A DNA stretch of 64,000 nucleotides from Pseudomonas entomophila L48 (lineage in GTDB: Bacteria > Pseudomonadota > Gammaproteobacteria > Pseudomonadales > Pseudomonadaceae). Location of the stretch: NCBI RefSeq assembly GCF_000026105.1, contig NC_008027.1, positions 1,380,001-1,444,000 on the forward strand, written 5' to 3'. The notes under the pieces were generated by a model. It saw only the letters and a list, made by a program, of their open reading frames with translations. It searched no databases and was not told the DNA's origin. Position 1 is the stretch's first letter. Every line of letters starts with the position of its first letter. Positions 17,839 through 27,611 of this stretch are shown here, one piece after another. A program made the translations under genes and the position numbers.

Positions 17839-18244
17839 GGTCCTGGCTCCTGCTAGAGGGTTGCGCGGGGCAACCGGTTGGATTTTGAAGTGATGCCTGT
17901 ACGGCGCGACGCCAAGGGGCGCTGCGGCTGGCAGTGAGAGCGGGCTCTCGTCACGTTTGAAGGTGTTCGGGTCAGCGCCTGGCCTGCACTCGAGCGAGGG
18001 GGCAGGGCGCCTGAAAGCTGTACGGCAACGATGAAACCTGCGGTCTGGCCCGGTGGGGCTTGCTTCACGCAGTCGATCATTGGTTCAACCCTTTTTTGGG
18101 GGGCGAAGTATACCGGAATTCATGTCGGATCGGGGTGGTGCAGGGCGCGGCCGGTGGTAATTTTTCGACCGGGATTGTGCGCTTGCGTTCAGCCGATTCG
18201 GGTTGTTTTCACTGGGGTTAGAGTCTAGCTCTAAATGCGAGCGG
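17839..18244 (-). other. Long leader region upstream of nrdB
   Basis: About 400 bases lie between the NrdR-like boxes and the nrdB start codon. Two open frames of 73-75 codons on the minus strand lack ribosome-binding sites and protein-like composition, so I read the stretch as untranslated leader. A hairpin TTAGAG-TCTAG-CTCTAA lies at 18218-18234 at its upstream end. Confidence 0.4.
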
Positions 18245-18291
18245 ATCCTATATGTTGTGTGGGTTTTTTTATTTGCCACAGCATATGGTGT
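18245..18291 (-). promoter_or_regulatory. Pair of NrdR-like boxes, nrdB promoter region
   Basis: On the minus strand, ACACAACATATAGGAT (18245-18260) matches the remembered NrdR consensus ACACWATATATWGTGT at 13 of 16 positions. On the plus strand, CCACAGCATATGGTGT (18276-18291) matches at 12 of 16. Their starts are 31 bases apart, three helical turns, the spacing known for paired NrdR boxes. They probably overlap a promoter for nrdB. Confidence 0.65.
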
Positions 18292-18329
18292 TTTGATCTG
18301 GGGCATGACCCTGGAGGGGGATTGTCTGT

Positions 18330-18365
18330 ACCGGCCTGTTCGCCGGCAAGCCGGCTCCTACAGGG
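18330..18365. repeat. Single REP element
   Basis: One copy of TTCGCCGGCAAGCCGGCTCC-TACA lies between the nrdA terminator and the nrdB control region, without an inverted partner nearby. Confidence 0.85.
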
Positions 18366-18380
18366 GCGCTGGCAGCGGGG

Positions 18381-18427
18381 CAAAAAAATGCCGCCTCAAC
18401 CACCCGTGAGGGTGGTTGAGGCGGCAT
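18381..18427 (-). terminator. nrdA terminator
   Basis: A perfect 17-base stem (ATGCCGCCTCAACCACC and its complement, loop CGTGA) is followed on the minus strand by TTTTTTTGCC. It lies 24 bases after the nrdA stop and should separate nrdA from nrdB transcription. Confidence 0.93.
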
Positions 18428-18451
18428 GGTCAGCTCAGCGCTGCGAAGGCC

Positions 18452-21328
<2,877 letters not shown>

Positions 21329-21713
21329 GGGTGGGTGTCTCCACAGTTTCTAGTTTGTTCAGGCGCTTTATAAGGCGCCCACCGTTCCGTCCACTTGCTC
21401 GATGGCCCGGGCGGGGACGCGCGTGAAACACACGCATCCGCCCGCTCGGGCATACCGACTTCGGGACAGACTCAGGAATAAGGGGCAATAACCTGCCGCT
21501 CCCTGGCCGAAGTCAAAGGTTCTGGGCGTACCCAAAATCTGTTGCTGAATGAGTGCGAGGTGGTGCCTGCAACACTCATACCCGAACAAGGCCGTCTTGG
21601 GGCTTGCATCGGTGGCCTCCGCAGGAGCGGTTTGGCTGCTGGAATCACGTTAAGTTCAGTCGGTAAATTCGCTTGAATTTGCCTGTTGACTTGTGTTTGT
21701 GATTTTGCACGAA
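21329..21713 (-). other. Long leader region upstream of nrdA
   Basis: About 385 bases lie between the NrdR-like boxes and the nrdA start codon, with no convincing gene. A palindrome GGCGCTTTATAAGGCGCC (21362-21379, one mismatched pair) lies about 35 bases before the start codon, and other GC-rich hairpins can form. The length resembles that of the nrdB leader. Confidence 0.4.
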
Positions 21714-21760
21714 ACCCAACATCTAGTGGTTCGCTGCGATAGGGATACAAGATAATGCGG
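21714..21760. promoter_or_regulatory. Pair of NrdR-like boxes, nrdA promoter region
   Basis: ACCCAACATCTAGTGG (21714-21729) and ATACAAGATAATGCGG (21745-21760) match the remembered NrdR consensus at 12 and 11 of 16 positions. Their starts are exactly 31 bases apart. The same pitch is found upstream of nrdB, which supports both assignments. Confidence 0.6.
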
Positions 21761-21787
21761 TCTGGGGGGCTTTGCAAGGCGAGCGCC

Positions 21788-21796
21788 TGTGGATAA
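21788..21796. promoter_or_regulatory. DnaA box upstream of nrdA
   Basis: TGTGGATAA is the exact complement of the DnaA box TTATCCACA. A second, one-mismatch copy, TTATCCCAA, lies at 21831-21839. Both are just upstream of the NrdR-like boxes. DnaA is known to bind at the nrdAB promoter of E. coli. Confidence 0.6.
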
Positions 21797-22048
21797 CTTG
21801 TGGGTACTTTGTGGGTTTTTGCTGTAAGCCTTATCCCAAGAGGTTTGCACTATTTTTTACCTGTGCTACGCCTCTGCGCAGAATTTTGCGGGCGCGAACC
21901 CTATCACAAAAAACGGTTCAGTCGAGGGGCGTTTAGCGTGGTTGGCAGGGGTGGGGGCGGGACGTAGTATCGGCAGGCGATGTTGCGCTTTGGTGAAAGG
22001 GAATTTTCCAGCGGATCAGGCAGTTGCGATAGCAACGCGAGCGCAGAC

Positions 22049-22082
22049 CTGTAGGAGCCGGCCTTGCCGGCGAAGAGGCCGG
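22049..22082. repeat. Single REP element
   Basis: CTGTAGGAGCCGGCCTTGCC-GGCGAAGAGGCCGG occurs once, 50 bases before the response-regulator gene, without an inverted partner. Confidence 0.85.
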
Positions 22083-22130
22083 AACAGCCAGCGCAAGCAC
22101 AACAATAAAAGACCAACGTAAGGTAAGGCC

Positions 22131-22826
22131 ATGGACCAGCCAGCAAACCGCATCCTCATCGTCGAGGACGACCAGCGCCTCGCCGAGCTCACCGCCGAAT
22201 ACCTCCAGGCCAACGGTTTCGAGGTGGCGGTGGAGGGCGACGGTGGCCGCGCTGCGCGGCGCATCATCGACAGCCAGCCCGACCTGGTGATCCTCGACCT
22301 GATGCTGCCTGGCGAGGACGGCCTGAGCATCTGCCGCCGCGTGCGTGGCCAGTACGCCGGCCCCATCCTCATGCTCACCGCCCGCAGCGACGAGCTCGAC
22401 CAGGTCCAGGGCCTGGACCTGGGCGCCGACGACTACGTCTGCAAGCCGGTACGCCCACGCCTGCTGCTGGCGCGCATCACGGCCCTGCTGCGCCGCAGCG
22501 AAGCCCCGGAGCGGCGCCAGGACCTGACCTTCGGCCCGCTGCATATAGATAGCCGCCAGCGTGAGGCACGCCTGGGTGGCCAACTCATCGAGCTGACCGG
22601 CGCCGAATTCGACCTGCTCTGGCTGCTGGCCAGCAACGCCGGGCGGGTGTTGTCCCGCGAGGAGATCTTCACCTCGCTGCGCGGCGTCGGCTACGACGGC
22701 CAGGACCGCTCCATCGACGTGCGCATCTCCAAGATCCGCCCCAAGATCGGCGACGACCCGATCACCCCGCGCCTGATCAAGACCCTGCGCAGCAAGGGCT
22801 ACCTGTTTGTCGGCGAGGCGCCATGA
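22131..22826 (+). CDS. OmpR-family response regulator (RstA-like)
   Basis: A 231-residue two-component regulator. The receiver domain (residues 8-120) has the acidic pair VEDD, the phosphoacceptor D56 in LDLMLPGEDG and the switch lysine in VCKPVRP. The C-terminal winged helix (135-228) ends in RLIKTLRSKGYLFVG. It overlaps the sensor gene by 4 bases (ATGA), so the pair is translationally coupled. It stands divergent from nrdA. The resemblance to RstA rests on sequence style and context. Confidence 0.9.
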   Translation: MDQPANRILIVEDDQRLAELTAEYLQANGFEVAVEGDGGRAARRIIDSQPDLVILDLMLPGEDGLSICRRVRGQYAGPILMLTARSDELDQVQGLDLGADDYVCKPVRPRLLLARITALLRRSEAPERRQDLTFGPLHIDSRQREARLGGQLIELTGAEFDLLWLLASNAGRVLSREEIFTSLRGVGYDGQDRSIDVRISKIRPKIGDDPITPRLIKTLRSKGYLFVGEAP

Positions 22827-24427
22827 ACTCGATCTTCCTGCGCATCTATGGCGGCATGCTCGCCGTGCTGGTGCTGGTGGCCGTGCTCGGTGTGCTCAGC
22901 CTGCACCTGGTCAACGAGATCCGCGCCGGCCAGCACCGCGAGCGCCTGGCCCAGGGCACCTTCAGCCTGATGGCCGACAACCTGGCGCAGCAGAACGCGG
23001 TGGAGCGCACCCGCTCGCTGGTGATCTGGGAGCGCCTGCTTGGCGTGCCGCTGGACCTGCAACCGATGTCGGGCTTCACCCTCGACGGTGGGCAGCGTGC
23101 GCGCCTGTACCGCGACCTGGTCGTGGTCGAGAAGACCGGCCCGCATGCGGCCCGGGTACTGCGCCGGGTCGGCCACGAAGATGTGTTGCTGGTGGCCGAG
23201 GTGAAGCAGATCAGCGAGCAGTTGGCCCGCGCGACTCTTTATCTATTGGCCGACGAACTCGTGCGCTACCCGGTGACCGAGCAGCAGGCGCGCCTGGCGC
23301 AGCTCAGGCAGAGCAAAGGTTTTGGTTTCGACATCGCCTTGCAGCGCATCGAACGGGCGGCGCTGGACGACGACCAGCGGCGTCGGGTGGAGGAGGGCGA
23401 TACGGTGATGGCGCTGGGCAAGGATGGCGACTCGATCCGCGTGTTCTCGGGGCTTGCCGGGTCGCCTTGGGTGCTGGAGATCGGCCCGCTGTACCAGCTC
23501 AACCCCTATCCGCCGCAATTGCTGATCCTGATCGCCTTTCTGGGGCTGTGCCTGATCGGGCTGGTGGTCTACCTGCTGGTGCGCCAGCTGGAGCGGCGGG
23601 TGTCGGGCCTGGAGGTGGCGGCTTCGCGCATCGCCCAGGGCAGCCTGGACACCCGGGTGCCGGCGGGCGACGCCGACTCGGTCGGGCGCCTGGCCGCTGC
23701 CTTCAATGGCATGGCCGAGCACTTGCAGCGCTCGCTGACCATGCAGCGCGAGCTGGTGCGGGCGGTGTCCCACGAGCTGCGCACGCCGGTGGCGCGGCTG
23801 CGCTTCGGCCTGGAGATGATCGAGTGCGCCAGCACCGAGCAGGCGCGCGCCAAGCACCTGGCCGGCATGGACGGCGACATCCAGGACCTGGACCGGCTTG
23901 TAGACGAGATGCTGACCTACGCCCGCCTGGAGCAAGGCGCGCCGGCCCTGCATTTCCGAGTAGTGGATCTGGATGAGCTGCTGGCGCGGGTGATCGAGGA
24001 GCTGGCGCCGCTGCGGGCCGAGGTGAAGGTGGTGCGGGGTGAGTGCCAGGGCCTGGAGGGTGCCGGCGCCCGGGTTGAAGCCGAGCCGCGCTACTTGCAC
24101 CGTGCCCTGCAGAACCTGGTGAGCAATGCCATGCGCCATGCCGAATCCGAGGTGCGCCTGAGCTATCAGATCGGCCAGCAGCGTTGCCGCATCGATGTGG
24201 AGGACGACGGGCCGGGGATTCCGGAAGGTGTCTGGGACCGGATTTTCACCCCGTTCACCCGGCTCGATGACAGTCGCACCCGTGCGTCCGGTGGGCATGG
24301 GTTGGGCCTGTCGATTGTGCGCAGGATCATCTACTGGCATGGCGGCCGCGCCTTGGTTGGGCGCAGCGAGCAGTTGGGCGGCGCCTGTTTCAGCCTGAGC
24401 TGGCCGCGTGAGCAACCGCGCGACTAG
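22823..24427 (+). CDS. Sensor histidine kinase (RstB-like)
   Basis: A 534-residue inner-membrane kinase. One transmembrane helix at residues 5-28 and a second near 228-253 enclose a periplasmic sensor domain of about 200 residues. A HAMP region, the dimerisation helix with H317 (SHELRTP) and a HATPase domain with N (NLVSNAMRHAE), DDGPGIPEG and SGGHGLGLSIV follow. The sensor domain shows no motif I recognise. The last 4 bases overlap the convergent phosphopantetheinyl transferase gene. Confidence 0.9.
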   Translation: MNSIFLRIYGGMLAVLVLVAVLGVLSLHLVNEIRAGQHRERLAQGTFSLMADNLAQQNAVERTRSLVIWERLLGVPLDLQPMSGFTLDGGQRARLYRDLVVVEKTGPHAARVLRRVGHEDVLLVAEVKQISEQLARATLYLLADELVRYPVTEQQARLAQLRQSKGFGFDIALQRIERAALDDDQRRRVEEGDTVMALGKDGDSIRVFSGLAGSPWVLEIGPLYQLNPYPPQLLILIAFLGLCLIGLVVYLLVRQLERRVSGLEVAASRIAQGSLDTRVPAGDADSVGRLAAAFNGMAEHLQRSLTMQRELVRAVSHELRTPVARLRFGLEMIECASTEQARAKHLAGMDGDIQDLDRLVDEMLTYARLEQGAPALHFRVVDLDELLARVIEELAPLRAEVKVVRGECQGLEGAGARVEAEPRYLHRALQNLVSNAMRHAESEVRLSYQIGQQRCRIDVEDDGPGIPEGVWDRIFTPFTRLDDSRTRASGGHGLGLSIVRRIIYWHGGRALVGRSEQLGGACFSLSWPREQPRD

Positions 24428-25125
24428 ACGCTGATCAGGCTGAGCAGGTGGTCGTCCTGCACGCAGAACTGGCCATCGAGTTCGACGCCGTGGTGCCATT
24501 CGGGCGACAGGTCGGTGAGCAGGCGCAGGCGGGCGTGGCCGTCGGCGGACCAGCTCAGCAGTTCGGCGTGCTCGAAGTAGAAGCGCTGTTTGGTCAGCGG
24601 GTAGAGCGTCTTGAACAGGCTCTCCTTGAGCGAGAAGGTCAGGGTCACGGCCAGGGCCTGCTGGCTGCGGTCCAGGCGCTCCATCTCCGGGGGCGTGAGA
24701 ATTTCGCCGGCCAGGCGTTCGGCGCGCTCCTCGCTCAGCAGGGTTTCCTGGTCCAGGCCCAGGCCACGGCACGGGCCATCGGCGGCGACCACCGCCGCAG
24801 CCCAGCCTTGGCCGTGGGTGATCGAGCCATGGATGCCGGCCGGCCAGATGGGGGAACGGTCTTCGTGGCTGGCCGGCGCATGGTCGCGGCCGTCCAGGAT
24901 CCGCAGGGCTTCACGGGCGCAGACCCGGCCGGCCAGGTATTCGGCCTGGCGCTTGGCGACAGAGCGTTGCAGGCTGGCGGTCTGGGTGATGCCGGCGCGC
25001 TGGAAGTCGTCGGGCGCAAGGTTGGCCGGGTCGAAGGCGCAGCTGACCAGCACCGCGCCGGCGACCGGGCGGGGCAGGGGCCAATGGTGCTGAAGGGGGG
25101 CGCAGCAGGTCGGGAGTCTGTTCAT
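24424..25125 (-). CDS. 4'-phosphopantetheinyl transferase (EntD/PcpS type)
   Basis: A 233-residue Sfp-superfamily enzyme that attaches 4'-phosphopantetheine from CoA to carrier proteins. The magnesium and CoA motifs are visible: GLDQE near residue 131 and FSLKESLFK near residue 166. The N-terminal half (QRSVAKRQAEYLAGRVCARE) and SITHGQGWAAAVV are typical of the EntD branch. In pseudomonads a single enzyme of this type often serves both fatty-acid ACP and siderophore synthetases. It is convergent with the sensor kinase gene (4-base overlap). Confidence 0.88.
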   Translation of the reverse strand: MNRLPTCCAPLQHHWPLPRPVAGAVLVSCAFDPANLAPDDFQRAGITQTASLQRSVAKRQAEYLAGRVCAREALRILDGRDHAPASHEDRSPIWPAGIHGSITHGQGWAAAVVAADGPCRGLGLDQETLLSEERAERLAGEILTPPEMERLDRSQQALAVTLTFSLKESLFKTLYPLTKQRFYFEHAELLSWSADGHARLRLLTDLSPEWHHGVELDGQFCVQDDHLLSLISV

Positions 25126-25171
25126 GGCGGGTATTGTGCCAGCGCCTGGGCGGGTGGTGGAGCGGAGATTT

Positions 25172-25251
25172 TGGGGCTGCTTTGCAGCCCATCGCCGGCA
25201 AGCCGGCTCCTACAGAAGGGCATCGTAGGGGCCGGCTTGCCGGCGATGGGC
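25172..25251. repeat. REP pair with GGGCTGC hairpin
   Basis: Inverted arms CATCGCCGGCAAGCCGGC and GCCGGCTTGCCGGCGATG follow a small hairpin GGGGCTGC-TTT-GCAGCCC, between two minus-strand genes. Confidence 0.9.
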
Positions 25252-25273
25252 CGTGAAACGGCCCTGGCGATCT

Positions 25274-26065
25274 TCAATCGAACGCGGTCTTGAAGAACGC
25301 CTGCATATCCTTCCACGAGCTCTCATCCGCCGCCTTGTCATAGCCGATATCCGGCCCGCCATGCTCGCCATGGCTCAAGCGGTCGGCATCGGGGTTGGTG
25401 AACCCGTGCTTGGCCCCGGGGATCCCGACGAACTTGTAGTCTGCCCCGGCCGCATCCATTTCCGCCTTGAACGCCGCCACCTGTTCCGGCGTGACCATGC
25501 TGTCAGCCTCGCCGTGTTCTACCAGGATCTTCGCCCGGATCACCCCCGGCTTGGCCGGCGTCTGGGTCACCAGCGCGCCATGGAAGCTCACCACGGCGTC
25601 GAGCTTCTCACCCCGGCGCGCGGCATCCAGCACCACCTTGCCACCGAAGCAGTAGCCCACGGCGGCCAGTTGGTGCTTGTTGGTGTTGGGCTGCAGTTTC
25701 AGCAGTTCCAGGCCAGCATCGAAGCGCCGGGCCGCTGCCTCGGGGTCTTTCATCGCCGCCGCCATGAACGCCTGGGCGTCCTGCGGATGGTCGGTGTGCT
25801 TGCCGTCGCCATACATGTCGATGGCCAGGGCGTTGTAGCCCAGCGCCGCGAAATCACGGGCGCGGCGCTTGGCGTAGTCGTTCAACCCCCACCACTCATG
25901 CACCACCACCACGCCGGGGCGCCTGCCTTCGACGGCGTCGTCGTAGGCGTAGTAGCCGATCAGGGCGGTGCCGTCGGCATCCTGGTAGCGGATCTCGCGG
26001 GTCTGCACCGCCGCCTGGGCGAGGGCGGTACTGCACAGCAGGGCCAACGCAAGCAGGTAACGCAT
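25274..26065 (-). CDS. Exported dienelactone hydrolase family protein
   Basis: A 263-residue alpha/beta hydrolase with a signal peptide (MRYLLALALLCSTALAQA). The catalytic residues are C139 in GYCFGG, an aspartate in HGEADSMV, and a histidine in AKHGFTNP. VVVVHEWWGLND forms the oxyanion region. The family hydrolyses dienelactones or other esters; export to the periplasm suggests a role other than aromatic catabolism. AAGGAGC 8 bases upstream fixes the ATG. It is divergent from oprH across a 134-base gap with PhoP half-sites, so PhoP might also affect it. Confidence 0.88.
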   Translation of the reverse strand: MRYLLALALLCSTALAQAAVQTREIRYQDADGTALIGYYAYDDAVEGRRPGVVVVHEWWGLNDYAKRRARDFAALGYNALAIDMYGDGKHTDHPQDAQAFMAAAMKDPEAAARRFDAGLELLKLQPNTNKHQLAAVGYCFGGKVVLDAARRGEKLDAVVSFHGALVTQTPAKPGVIRAKILVEHGEADSMVTPEQVAAFKAEMDAAGADYKFVGIPGAKHGFTNPDADRLSHGEHGGPDIGYDKAADESSWKDMQAFFKTAFD

Positions 26066-26099
26066 GGTCAAAGCTCCTTCTTTGGACATCGGTCGGTTC

Positions 26100-26155
26100 G
26101 TTCAGCCGAGGTTCAGGCTGGGTTCAGCGGCGGTTCAGGGCGTCCTCCCTACTCT
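26100..26155 (+). promoter_or_regulatory. Four-repeat PhoP box and promoter of oprH-phoPQ
   Basis: GTTCAG occurs at 26100, 26111, 26122 and 26133, exactly 11 bases apart, which matches the direct-repeat (T/G)GTTTA geometry of PhoP boxes. A -10-like TACTCT at 26150-26155 lies 11 bases after the last repeat, the spacing expected of a PhoP-activated promoter. The oprH start codon follows 45 bases later. Confidence 0.85.
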
Positions 26156-26199
26156 AGCCCCCAGACAGCAACAACGCATTCAACCGGAGTACCTGAACC

Positions 26200-26805
26200 A
26201 TGAAAACCCTCAATACTTTGATCGCCGCCATGGCCGTTTGCGCCGCCGGCCTCACCACCGTCGCCCAGGCCGATGACAACTTCGCCAGCCTGACTTACGG
26301 CCAGACCAGCGACAAGGTGCGCAAGTCCGGCCTGCTGCAACGCAACACCGACCACCTGAACGCCGACGGCATCATCGGCAAGGACGACACCTGGGGCGTG
26401 CGTGTGGGCAAGATCAACGACCAGGGTCGCTACTACATGACCTACGACAACGTCTCGGGCGATCACAGCGGCGTCAAGCTGCGCCAGGAAAACCTGCTCG
26501 GCAGCTACGACCTGTTCCTGCCGATCGGCGATACCACCAAACTGTTCGGCGGCGGCAGCCTGGGCATGACCAAGCTGACCCAGGATTCGCCCGGCGCGCG
26601 TCGCGACACCGACTACGGCTACGCCGTTGGCCTGCAGGCCGGCGTGCTTCAGGAAGTGACCGACAACACCTCGGTCGAGCTGGGCTACCGTTACCTGCGC
26701 AGCAATGCCAGCACCGAGATCGGCAGCCATGGCGGCCCGAAAGATGGCACCCTGCGCCTGACCAGCAGCGCGCAGACGTACCTGGCGGCTACCTACAAGT
26801 TCTGA
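26200..26805 (+). CDS. oprH: Outer membrane protein OprH
   Basis: A 201-residue beta-barrel protein with a signal peptide ending VAQA-DDN. The mature part shows alternating aromatic strands (YYMTYDNV, ELGYRYLR) and a terminal aromatic residue (YLAATYKF) typical of outer membrane proteins. OprH binds lipopolysaccharide and stabilises the outer membrane under low magnesium. It is the first gene of the oprH-phoP-phoQ operon, behind a four-repeat PhoP box. A REP pair separates it from phoP. Confidence 0.93.
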   Translation: MKTLNTLIAAMAVCAAGLTTVAQADDNFASLTYGQTSDKVRKSGLLQRNTDHLNADGIIGKDDTWGVRVGKINDQGRYYMTYDNVSGDHSGVKLRQENLLGSYDLFLPIGDTTKLFGGGSLGMTKLTQDSPGARRDTDYGYAVGLQAGVLQEVTDNTSVELGYRYLRSNASTEIGSHGGPKDGTLRLTSSAQTYLAATYKF

Positions 26806-26822
26806 GGCCGCTGTTATCCTGT

Positions 26823-26908
26823 ACCGGCCTCATCGCGGGTAAACCCGCTCCTACAGGGTTGTGCACCACCTGTGGGAGCGGGTTTACCCGCGATGAGGCC
26901 GGCACAGG
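26823..26908. repeat. REP pair inside the oprH-phoP operon
   Basis: Perfect arms CCTCATCGCGGGTAAACCCG and CGGGTTTACCCGCGATGAGG fill most of the 128-base oprH-phoP gap. Such a hairpin could stabilise the oprH message or dampen read-through into phoPQ. Confidence 0.92.
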
Positions 26909-26933
26909 CATTCCCCATTGAAAGGAGATCCGC

Positions 26934-27611
26934 ATGAAATTGCTGGTGGTCGAGGACGAGGCGCTGCTGCGTCATCACCTGTTCACGCGCCTGGGCGAAG
27001 GCGGGCACGTGGTCCAGGCGGTGGCCAACGCGGAGGAAGCCCTGTACCAGGCCGAGCAGTACAACCACGACCTGGCGGTGATCGACCTGGGCCTGCCGGG
27101 GATGAGCGGGCTGGACCTGATCCGCCAGCTGCGCAGCCTTGGCCAGACATTCCCCATTCTGATTCTCACCGCACGCGGCAACTGGCAGGACAAGGTCGAG
27201 GGCCTGGCCGCCGGGGCCGACGACTACGTGGTCAAACCCTTCCAGTTCGAAGAGCTCGAGGCGCGCTTGAACGCCTTGCTGCGCCGCTCCAGCGGCTTCA
27301 CCCAGTCGACCATCGCCGCCGGCCCCCTGGTGCTCGACCTCAACCGCAAGCAGGCCACACTGGATGACGCGCCGCTGGCGCTGACCGCCTACGAGTACCG
27401 CATCCTCGAATACCTCATGCGCCACCACCAGCAGGTGGTGGCCAAGGACCGGCTGATGGAGCAACTGTACCCCGACGACGAGGAGCGCGACCCCAATGTC
27501 ATCGAGGTGCTGGTCGGCCGCCTGCGGCGCAAGCTCGAAGGGGACAACGGCTTCAAGCCGATCGACACCGTGCGTGGCCTGGGCTACCTGTTCACCGAGC
27601 GCTGCCGATGA
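26934..27611 (+). CDS. phoP: Response regulator PhoP
   Basis: A 225-residue OmpR-family regulator. The receiver starts MKLLVVEDEALLRHHL and carries D51 in VIDLGLPGMSG and the switch lysine VVKPFQ. The winged helix ends VRGLGYLFTERC. It responds to magnesium and antimicrobial peptides through PhoQ and controls oprH and lipopolysaccharide modification genes. AAAGGAG precedes the ATG, and the gene overlaps phoQ by 4 bases. Confidence 0.95.
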   Translation: MKLLVVEDEALLRHHLFTRLGEGGHVVQAVANAEEALYQAEQYNHDLAVIDLGLPGMSGLDLIRQLRSLGQTFPILILTARGNWQDKVEGLAAGADDYVVKPFQFEELEARLNALLRRSSGFTQSTIAAGPLVLDLNRKQATLDDAPLALTAYEYRILEYLMRHHQQVVAKDRLMEQLYPDDEERDPNVIEVLVGRLRRKLEGDNGFKPIDTVRGLGYLFTERCR

